Below are positions 6,698-11,725 of a stretch of 11,725 bases of DNA, piece after piece. Each line of letters opens with the position of its first letter. Position 1 is the stretch's first letter. The stretch is from CAIXSC01 sp040381235. Lineage in GTDB: Bacteria > Planctomycetota > Planctomycetia > Pirellulales > Pirellulaceae. Made by a program: the position numbers and the translations under genes. The stretch is from NCBI GenBank assembly GCA_040381235.1, contig JBEIHS010000164.1, positions 1 to 11,725 of the forward strand, in the 5' to 3' direction. The notes beneath the pieces are model-generated. The model was given only the letters and a program-made list of their open reading frames with translations, searched no databases and had not been told where the DNA came from.

Positions 6698-7027
6698 ATG
6701 GGTGCGAACACGGTGGAAATCACCGACCAGAATTTCAAGAGCCAAGTCATCGGATCCGTAAAGCCGGTCCTGGTCGATTTTTGGGCCCCATGGTGCGGCC
6801 CCTGCCGCGCGATCGCCCCGCTATTGGAAGAGCTTGCCGCGGAAAACCTCGGGAGCGTGGTCATCGGCAAGTTGAACATCGATGACAACCCCGAGGCGGC
6901 TCAGCAATACGGCGTGAGCAGCATCCCCACGTTGTTGGTCTTCAAAGGTGGCCAAGTCGTCAACAAGTTTGTCGGCGTGCAACCCAAAACGCGGATCCAA
7001 ACAGCTCTCGACGCCGCCAAGAGCTAG
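6698..7027 (+). CDS. trxA: Thioredoxin
   Basis: Cytoplasmic dithiol-disulfide oxidoreductase of 109 residues, the usual length of bacterial thioredoxin-1. The redox motif WCGPC sits in DFWAPWCGPCRAIAPLL (residues about 26-42), preceded by the standard VLVDFWA strand. The cis-proline loop VSSIPTLLVFKGGQ is at about 71-84, and the terminal helix ends in LDAAKS. All catalytic parts are present with no truncation. The ATG at 6698 has an AAAGGG ribosome site at 6685-6690, seven bases upstream. It is transcribed alone from the promoter at 6562-6590, and its 3' end runs into the 29-bp hairpin array at 7035. It could supply electrons to the BCP-type peroxiredoxin encoded at 11015-11488, a known partnership for that family, but nothing here shows co-regulation. 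Confidence 0.97.
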   Translation: MGANTVEITDQNFKSQVIGSVKPVLVDFWAPWCGPCRAIAPLLEELAAENLGSVVIGKLNIDDNPEAAQQYGVSSIPTLLVFKGGQVVNKFVGVQPKTRIQTALDAAKS

Positions 7028-7034
7028 CCACGAA

Positions 7035-7203
7035 GTAACGGGAGCCTCCCGGCTCCCGCCGCCGTAACGGGAGCCTCCCGGCTCCCGCTGCCGTAACGGG
7101 AGCCTCCCGGCTCCCGCTGCCGTAACGGCAGCCTCCCGGCTCCCGCCGCCGTAACGGGAGCCTCCTGGCTCCCGCTGTCGTAACGGGAGCCTCCCGGCTC
7201 CCG
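7035..7203. repeat. Array of six 29-bp hairpin repeats directly after trxA
   Basis: Units start at 7035, 7064, 7093, 7122, 7151 and 7180, each exactly 29 bp (the last is 24 bp, lacking the linker). A unit is GTAA followed by the palindrome CGGGAGCC-TCCC-GGCTCCCG (8-bp stem, 4-base loop) and a 5-base linker of CCGCC, CTGCC or CTGTC. Unit 4 has one stem change (GGCAGCC) that breaks a pair; unit 5 changes only the loop (TCCT). There are no unique spacers, so it is not CRISPR. It starts 7 bases after the trxA stop, between convergent genes, and could end or stabilise the trxA transcript. Confidence 0.95.
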
Positions 7204-7430
7204 TAGACATCTGCTCTCTCGACCGCCCTCGGTCGGTCGTTATCTCTTGGCCGACTTGCTTCTCACCGCACCGCTACCGCACGCGTCGAGGACCGACCCG
7301 TGGTTGCCTCGCTACAACCGACAGTAACACGGCCTTTTGCGTTCGTGCTGCTGCGCTCGTGCTGGTAGCGTCGTATCGACCATGCCCTTGCGGATGGCGG
7401 CGGCTTGGGTGACGGCTTGCTAACCGGGGA
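7204..7430. other. Convergent spacer behind trxA hairpin array
   Basis: About 230 bp between the array and the stop of the TPR gene on the other strand. A small hairpin GACCG-CCCT-CGGTC lies at 7221-7234; the bases after it (GGTCGTTATCTCTT) are only moderately T-rich, so it is at best a weak terminator. Nothing else recognisable. Confidence 0.4.
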
Positions 7431-9356
7431 TTACAGCTCTTGGCCGTCGTCGAGGGGCGGCGGGTTCGGTTTCTCGGCGTTTTCCTGCCGTTCCCGCCAG
7501 GGCTTTTTCTGCTGATAGCCCTCCAGCTCTTTCTTCAGCTGGTCCTTGCTGTCGCCTTCGCTCAATTCCACCGCCTTGGCCGACCATTTGAGCGCCGTTT
7601 CAAAGTCGCCCTTCTCGGCGTAGCCCGAGGCGAGCGTGCTCAGGATGTGAGCCGCCTTGTAGTCGGTCAGTTCACAGGCTTTCGTCGCCAGCTTGATCGA
7701 TCGCTCGGCATCACGCAGCTTGTCGTCGGGCGACGTCGCCAAGACCCAGGCGAGATTGTTGAGCACGCCCGAGTTGTTCGGATCCAGCGCCAATGCCTTG
7801 TTGAAATCGGCAATGGCATCGGCGTGACGGCCAATGTTCAAGTAGGCGTCGCCCCGGGAACGCAACGCGGCGGCGTTGTCGGGCGCCGACGCCAGGATGC
7901 CGCCAAGAATCTGGATCGCGAACCGCGGCCAGCCGCCCGCCACATAGACCTGGGCCGCTTGCAGCCGAATGAGATCGTTCTCCGGATTCATCCGCGCAAG
8001 CTCGCGGAGGTCGCGGATCGCTTCCACATATTTCTTCTGATCGACATACAGGCCACTGCGAAGCAACAACGCTTGGGGCGCGCCGGGGCGAGCTTGCAGG
8101 ATGCGATTCAGGTCGGAGAGCGCCGGTTCAAGCTTGTCTTGCTGCATGTACAGCTGCGCTCGCAGCATCAACGCGTTCAAATCCCGCGGCTCGATCTCGA
8201 ACGCCTTGCCGGCCGCCTCCACCGCCGGCTCCAGCTTGTTCTGCGCCGCGAGAATGCGCGCCCGCAGCAGATAGCTCACCGACAACTGCGGCCGCTTGGC
8301 GATCGCCGCGTCGACTTGAACCAAGGCGTCGTCCAGCTTCTTGGCCGAGACGAGCGCTTCGGCGAGCGCCAACCGCGCCGCCAAATTGTCGCCGTCTTGC
8401 TCGACAAGCTGCTTCAGGTCGGCGATCGCCTTGTCGGCGGCCCCGGCGGCCAAATGGTGCACGGCGCGAGCCTGCCAAGCGTCGGTGTTGGACGGGTCGG
8501 CGGCGATCGCCGCGTCCAAGTCCTTCAACCGCTTCGCCGGATCCTCCGTCAACGCCGCTCGCGCCACATACGCTTCGGACAGCGATTCTTTCGCGTCATT
8601 GTCTTCCCGCAGCGCGGCGATCGCGGCGTCGGCCGACTTCAGTCCCGCTTGACGGTCGCCACCCGGCAAGGCCTGCAGCCGGGCCCGCAACAAGTGCGCT
8701 TCCGCGTCGTCCGGAGCGTACTTCAACGCCTTGTCCAAATCTTTGATGGCGAAGCCGCGGAGCAACATCCACTGCGGGTTCGGCGGCTGCCGTTCCAGGA
8801 AACTAGCCGACATCCGCCGCGCGCGGTCGACCAATGTCGATACGATCAACGCCTTGGCGAACTCCTGGTTTTCCTTATCCAGACCCTTTTCGAGCGCCGT
8901 TTCGGCGAGCGTCGCGACCTTCTCGAGGTCCTCAAGCGATTCGGCGTTCAGCTGCAGTTCGGTGGCTTGGTCGAGCGTCTTTTGGCCCTGGTTGCCCGAA
9001 GCGGCGGGACCCGCGGCCGGCTTGGCGGGAACCGGTTTTTCCGACGGCTGTTTCGCTGGACTCTCCTGGGCCAACGCTGTGTGGCCGCCCAGCCAAAGCG
9101 CCGCCGCCAGCGCCCCGTTCGCGAGCCAACCGCCGAAACGGGCTTCCATAAAACGAGCTTCCATCAAACGAGCTTCCGTGGAACGGGCGCCAGTCGAGCG
9201 GGCTTCGCTCGAGCGGGCTTCGCTCGGGATTTGTTGGCTGAAAAACAGACGGCGACGAAGGCGACAGCGAGCGGCGCTGAGGGATCTCGGTCGGCGAGCT
9301 TGCGTGGGGTCGATTGGTGTTGTCGCGTCGATTCGGCCGTTCATTCCGCAGTCCAT
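7431..9356 (-). CDS. Exported tetratricopeptide-repeat (TPR) protein
   Basis: Protein-interaction scaffold of about 641 residues from the ATG at 9356; partner unknown. The N-terminal ~74 residues are Arg-rich and include six copies of a pentapeptide xxEAR. A hydrophobic segment then ends in a signal-peptide-like cleavage site (GGWLANGALAAALWLGGHTALAQES), followed by a Pro/Ala/Lys-rich linker. From about residue 120 to the end there are roughly nine to ten TPR units, with typical spacing and signatures such as ALDPNNSGVLNNLAWVLA and DAYLNIGRHADAIADFNKAL; the tail (NPPPLDDGQEL) is polar. The start at 9356 has a GGGGAG ribosome site 8 bases upstream. Starts at 9164 and 9149 are also credible: each has GGAAG eight bases upstream, and they place the hydrophobic segment at the very N-terminus, as an ordinary signal peptide needs. 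A frame extends to 9404 but lacks support. Confidence 0.88.
   Translation of the reverse strand: MDCGMNGRIDATTPIDPTQARRPRSLSAARCRLRRRLFFSQQIPSEARSSEARSTGARSTEARLMEARFMEARFGGWLANGALAAALWLGGHTALAQESPAKQPSEKPVPAKPAAGPAASGNQGQKTLDQATELQLNAESLEDLEKVATLAETALEKGLDKENQEFAKALIVSTLVDRARRMSASFLERQPPNPQWMLLRGFAIKDLDKALKYAPDDAEAHLLRARLQALPGGDRQAGLKSADAAIAALREDNDAKESLSEAYVARAALTEDPAKRLKDLDAAIAADPSNTDAWQARAVHHLAAGAADKAIADLKQLVEQDGDNLAARLALAEALVSAKKLDDALVQVDAAIAKRPQLSVSYLLRARILAAQNKLEPAVEAAGKAFEIEPRDLNALMLRAQLYMQQDKLEPALSDLNRILQARPGAPQALLLRSGLYVDQKKYVEAIRDLRELARMNPENDLIRLQAAQVYVAGGWPRFAIQILGGILASAPDNAAALRSRGDAYLNIGRHADAIADFNKALALDPNNSGVLNNLAWVLATSPDDKLRDAERSIKLATKACELTDYKAAHILSTLASGYAEKGDFETALKWSAKAVELSEGDSKDQLKKELEGYQQKKPWRERQENAEKPNPPPLDDGQEL
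9139..9228. repeat. Six 15-bp tandem repeats in the 5' part of the TPR gene
   Basis: Units at 9139, 9154, 9169, 9184, 9199 and 9214 are each exactly 15 bp, so copy-number change keeps the frame. On the minus strand they encode SEAR/TGAR/TEAR/MEAR-type pentapeptides. The two units nearest the signal peptide contain ATG (9164 and 9149), each preceded by GGAAG from the neighbouring unit at a spacing of 8 bases. The repeat therefore supplies both a Shine-Dalgarno-like site and a start codon. Confidence 0.9.
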
Positions 9357-9382
9357 CAGCGGCACTCCCCTACTATCCTGAG

Positions 9383-9410
9383 CAGCAGATGTCCGGCAGC
9401 ACATGTCCGG
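9383..9410. repeat. 14-bp direct repeat upstream of the TPR gene
   Basis: CAGCAGATGTCCGG at 9383-9396 is followed without gap by CAGCACATGTCCGG at 9397-9410, one mismatch. On the minus strand it lies about 27-54 bases upstream of the ATG at 9356, a position suited to an operator or activator site, but equally it may be a small duplication. No promoter hexamers were recognised beside it. Confidence 0.6.
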
Positions 9411-9655
9411 AACACTTGCCGCTCATTGTGACGATCGCCGCCAACCTTGTCGCGGCCAATTTCGCTCCATTTTGACAGCTCCCAGGTTTCACAGAACATC
9501 CGGGATCAACAAGGCTCGCGCGGCCCCAATGGGGCCCGGTGGCGTTCCACTGATCGCTCCCCAGTTCCGCCTGTCGCGGCCCGCGGATAGAACAAGCGGC
9601 CGTCGTCGCGGTGCCGCGGCGTGTTCCCGTTCCCTGGAAGGAGGATGAGCAACCG
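9411..9655. other. Divergent spacer between the TPR gene and the lactonase gene
   Basis: About 245 bp. A perfect -35-like TTGACA is at 9472-9477 on the plus strand, but the sequence 17 bases later (AACATC) is a poor -10 box, so a promoter here is doubtful. A small palindrome GGCCCC-AAT-GGGGCC is at about 9523-9537. The ribosome site AAGGAGG at 9638-9644 serves the lactonase gene. Confidence 0.4.
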
Positions 9656-10801
9656 ATGACTGCACGGAAAACTGGGCGGAAGAGTGTGGCTGCGTGGTGC
9701 GCGACAGCCGTGGCGGCGGTCGTGGCGGTCTGGCTGAGCGGGCCGGCGGTCGCTCGAGCGGCGGCCCCGGAAAAATTCCGCGTTTACCTCGGCACCTACA
9801 CCGAAGGCGGCAGCAAAGGGATTTACCTGTGCGAGCTGTCGATGAAGGATGGCTCGTTGTCGCCCGTGGAGTTGGTGGCGGAGACGGAGAGCCCCTCGTT
9901 TCTGGCGATCCATCCGGACAAGAAGCATCTCTACGCCGTGAACGAAGGCCAGGCGACGGTCAGCGCGTTTTCGATCGACGCGGCGACCGGCAAATTGACG
10001 AAGCTCAATTCGCAACCATCGCAGGGCGGCGCTCCCTGCCATCTCACGGTCGATCGCTCGGGCCGCCATGTGCTGGCCGCCAACTATTCGGGCGGCAGTT
10101 GCTTGAGCTTGCCGATCGTGGCCGGCGGCAAGCTGGGCGCGGCGACATCGTTTCAAAAGCATGTCGCGCCGCGCACAAACGGGCACGCCATCCACGTTGA
10201 CCAAGCGAACCGGTTCGCCTTCTGCTGCGATCTGGGCCAGGACAAGGTGATCATCTACCGCTTCGACGCCGACAAGGGCACCTTGACGCCGCACGGCGCG
10301 TTCTCCACCCCGCAGGGCGCCGGTCCGCGGCACTTCGCTTGGCACCCCGACGGAAAGACGGCCTACATCAACGGCGAAACCGACTTGACCCTCATCGCCT
10401 GCTCGTACGACGCCGACAAGGGCGAGCTGACCCAGACGCAGGTCCTGTCGACGCTGCCGGCGGACGTCGAGAAGAAGGGCGGAAGCACGGCCGAGACCGT
10501 GGTCCATCCGTCGGGCAAATTCGTCTACGTCTCCAATCGCGATCCGTACAACTCGATCGCCATCTTTTCGCTCGATCCGAAGACCCGCGAACTGAAGGCG
10601 GCCGGCCATCAAGCGGCGGGCGTCAAGACGCCGCGGAACTTCGCGATCGAGCCGACCGGCCGGTACATGCTGGTCGCCAACCAATCCGGCGGCAATGTGC
10701 TGGTGTTCGAGATCGACCCGCAAACGGGCGCCTTGAAGCCGACCGGTGGAGAAACCAAAGTCCCGCGGCCGGTCTGCGTCCGCTTCATGGACCTGCCGTA
10801 G
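9656..10801 (+). CDS. Exported lactonase-family (6-phosphogluconolactonase-like) beta-propeller protein
   Basis: 381-residue protein of the lactonase / YbhE-Pgl family (Pfam Lactonase, seven-bladed beta-propeller). Cytoplasmic members hydrolyse 6-phosphogluconolactone; related members act on other lactones or muconate-type substrates. Residues 1-37 form a signal peptide (basic MTARKTGRK, hydrophobic AAWCATAVAAVVAVWL, cleavage near ARAAA), so this copy acts outside the cytoplasm and its substrate is uncertain. Family marks include FRVYLGTYTEGGSKGIYL at the start of the mature part, PSFLAIHPDKKHLYAVNE, GPRHFAWHPDGKTAYINGE, VVHPSGKFVYVSNRDPYNSI and TPRNFAIEPTGRYMLVANQ. The ATG at 9656 follows AAGGAGG (9638-9644) by 11 bases and begins the signal peptide; a GTG start at 9611 adds 15 residues without reason. 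It is followed by a hairpin terminator at 10876. Confidence 0.93.
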   Translation: MTARKTGRKSVAAWCATAVAAVVAVWLSGPAVARAAAPEKFRVYLGTYTEGGSKGIYLCELSMKDGSLSPVELVAETESPSFLAIHPDKKHLYAVNEGQATVSAFSIDAATGKLTKLNSQPSQGGAPCHLTVDRSGRHVLAANYSGGSCLSLPIVAGGKLGAATSFQKHVAPRTNGHAIHVDQANRFAFCCDLGQDKVIIYRFDADKGTLTPHGAFSTPQGAGPRHFAWHPDGKTAYINGETDLTLIACSYDADKGELTQTQVLSTLPADVEKKGGSTAETVVHPSGKFVYVSNRDPYNSIAIFSLDPKTRELKAAGHQAAGVKTPRNFAIEPTGRYMLVANQSGGNVLVFEIDPQTGALKPTGGETKVPRPVCVRFMDLP

Positions 10802-10839
10802 CCGCGGCACGCCGGGCCGCGGCACCCCGGGCCGCGGCG
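10802..10839. repeat. 15-bp GC-rich direct repeat after the lactonase stop
   Basis: CCGCGGCACGCCGGG (10802-10816) and CCGCGGCACCCCGGG (10817-10831) are followed by a partial third copy CCGCGGCG (10832-10839). The array begins directly at the TAG of the lactonase gene. Each copy holds CCGCGG palindromes. Confidence 0.8.
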
Positions 10840-10875
10840 AGCGTCGGTTCGCGCCAGCGATAGGAATGCTCGGAA

Positions 10876-10910
10876 GCCGGGACCGGTGAAAACGGGTCCC
10901 GGCATCTTTT
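10876..10910 (+). terminator. Intrinsic terminator of the lactonase gene
   Basis: A perfect 9-bp stem GCCGGGACC (10876-10884) / GGTCCCGGC (10895-10903) with a 10-base loop is followed by ATCTTTT. It sits about 75 bases after the lactonase stop and about 105 bases before the peroxiredoxin ATG, so the two genes are probably separate units. Confidence 0.8.
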
Positions 10911-11014
10911 GCGGCTTGCCGCGCGACAGGCAGCCGCTTCAATAAGCCGATGGCAACCGGCGTTCCGCTGGAGTGATGTTTTTCTTTCGCGTTTCCAGTC
11001 TTCGAGGTGCGGCG

Positions 11015-11488
11015 ATGGGCGATTGGGTGGAAGAGGGGTCGAAGGCGCCGGCGTTCACGTTGGCGGCGGATGACGGGTCGAAGGTCAAGCTGGCGGATTT
11101 GAAAGGTTCGCCGGTGGTGCTGTATTTCTATCCCAAGGACGACACGCCAGGCTGCACAAAAGAGGCCTGCGCCTTCCGCGACCTGCATGCGGAGCTCGCC
11201 CAGCTCGGCGCCAAGGTCCTCGGCGTCAGCCCCGACGACACGGCCAGCCACGTCAAGTTCCGCGACAAGTTCCAGTTGAACTTCCCGCTGCTCGCCGACA
11301 CCGAGCACAAAGTGGCGGAAGCCTACGGCGCTTGGCGGGAGAAGAATATGTATGGCAAGAAGTCGATGGGGATCCAGCGATCGACGTTCCTGATCGGCCC
11401 TGACGGCAAAATCGCGAAAGTCTGGAAACGGGTCCAGGTCGATGGCCACGACGCCGAAGTGCTCGAGGCACTCAAAGCGCTGAAGTAG
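11015..11488 (+). CDS. bcp: Thioredoxin-dependent peroxiredoxin, BCP/PrxQ type
   Basis: Reduces hydrogen peroxide and organic peroxides in the cytoplasm using thioredoxin. The 157-residue length matches the BCP family (about 156). The peroxidatic Cys47 is in DDTPGCTKEACAF and the resolving Cys52 lies five residues on, the usual atypical 2-Cys arrangement (E. coli Cys45/Cys50). Other family marks are VVLYFYPKDDTPGCT, VLGVSPDD, FPLLAD and YGKKSMGIQRSTFLIGPDGKI. The ATG at 11015 is chosen because GAGG lies seven bases upstream and family members begin at about this point; an upstream ATG at 10973 would add a 14-residue Phe-rich leader with no support. It lies behind a terminator, and the thioredoxin encoded at 6698-7027 could be its reductant. 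No clear promoter was found in 10911-11014. Confidence 0.96.
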   Translation: MGDWVEEGSKAPAFTLAADDGSKVKLADLKGSPVVLYFYPKDDTPGCTKEACAFRDLHAELAQLGAKVLGVSPDDTASHVKFRDKFQLNFPLLADTEHKVAEAYGAWREKNMYGKKSMGIQRSTFLIGPDGKIAKVWKRVQVDGHDAEVLEALKALK

Positions 11489-11725
11489 CTCACGACTCAG
11501 GAGCGGGCTGGGCGCAGCCGCAGGAACCAGAGAGCTGATCCACGCCCCCGGAGCCGGAGAGCTAATCCATGCCCCGGGAGCCAGAGGCTCCCGTCACGTG
11601 GCGGGAGCTTCCAGCTCCCGCTGCCAGCCAGCTGAGCCAGGTCCCGGAAGCTGGAGAGCTGAGCCATGCCCGGGAGCCGGAGAGCTAATCCATGCCCCGG
11701 GAGCCGGAGGCTCCCGTCACGTGGC
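11489..11725. repeat. Composite palindrome repeat after bcp, 123-bp higher-order unit, runs off window
   Basis: No gene. A block at 11549-11602 recurs at 11672-11725 with a period of 123 bp; the second copy stops at the window edge. Inside each period is a 26-27 bp sub-repeat starting AGAGCT at 11531, 11558, 11655 and 11681. Strong hairpins are CGGGAGCC-AGA-GGCTCCCG (11575-11593), GCGGGAGCT-TCC-AGCTCCCGC (11601-11621, 9-bp stem) and CGGGAGCC-GGA-GGCTCCCG (11698-11716). The GGGAGCC stem is the same as in the array at 7035-7203. It begins within about 45 bases of the bcp stop. Confidence 0.9.

Noticed and set aside
7035..7203. CRISPR array
   Set aside because: The period is regular at 29 bp, but the non-palindromic part is only 5 bases and nearly identical between units. 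There are no unique spacers and no cas genes.
6821..7210. Minus-strand Gly/Arg repeat protein over the hairpin array
   Set aside because: It is a translation of the palindromic array and the antisense strand of trxA, with no ribosome site or family signal.
7440..9431. 663-codon plus-strand open frame opposite the TPR gene
   Set aside because: The minus strand encodes regular TPR units; the plus translation is Arg-rich and without motifs.
9472..9500. Promoter for the lactonase gene from TTGACA at 9472
   Set aside because: The -35 match is perfect but the sequence at the right distance (AACATC) matches the -10 consensus at only two positions.
9506..11449. 647-codon minus-strand open frame across the lactonase and peroxiredoxin genes
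   Set aside because: It spans two recognised plus-strand genes and an intrinsic terminator between them; the composition is typical of a shadow frame.
6698..11488. A thioredoxin-peroxiredoxin operon
   Set aside because: The two genes are about 4 kb apart with an opposite-strand gene, a separate promoter and a terminator between them. Only a functional link is plausible.

Overview
The window looks like a stretch of chromosome from a high-GC planctomycete, most likely of the Pirellulales type. I infer this from four things: GC-rich third codon positions, several exported proteins of the kinds common in that phylum, a NagB-LmbE fusion, and intergenic spacers full of short GC-rich palindromes. 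There is no marker gene such as rRNA, so the placement is an inference. I see no rRNA, tRNA, phage, transposase, CRISPR or toxin-antitoxin gene.

Layout: (1) 1-801, minus strand: a two-gene unit with a small double-membrane-span protein followed, with a TGATG overlap, by a short-chain dehydrogenase cut by the window edge. (2) 802-1239: a spacer with a 15-16 bp tandem repeat and a large imperfect inverted repeat. (3) 1240-3075, minus: a large exported protein resembling DUF3352-type planctomycete proteins. (4) 3452-4234, plus, divergent from it: an exported Gly/Met-rich protein with a BON-like C-terminus. (5) 4401-6365, minus, convergent with the BON gene: a glucosamine-6-phosphate deaminase (NagB) fused to a PIG-L/LmbE deacetylase. 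(6) 6698-7027, plus: thioredoxin with a good promoter, followed 7 bp after its stop by six exact-period 29-bp hairpin repeats. (7) 7431-9356, minus: a TPR protein with an export signal. (8) 9656-10801, plus: an exported lactonase-family beta-propeller protein with a terminator behind it. (9) 11015-11488, plus: a BCP-type peroxiredoxin, followed by a composite higher-order repeat that runs off the window.

The genes do not form one pathway. Plausible links are the thioredoxin and the thioredoxin-dependent peroxiredoxin (peroxide defence, with TrxA as possible reductant), and NagB-LmbE with the lactonase-like protein (sugar metabolism), though the latter is exported. Several gene products (the DUF3352-like, BON, TPR and lactonase proteins) are predicted to be exported.

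The most unusual content is non-coding. A recurring class of palindromes with a short TCC/GGA-type loop sits in four intergenic regions, two of them immediately behind redox genes. At protein level the main oddities are a serine where the catalytic aspartate of NagB is expected, and a 15-bp repeat in the TPR gene that carries its own Shine-Dalgarno-like and ATG modules.
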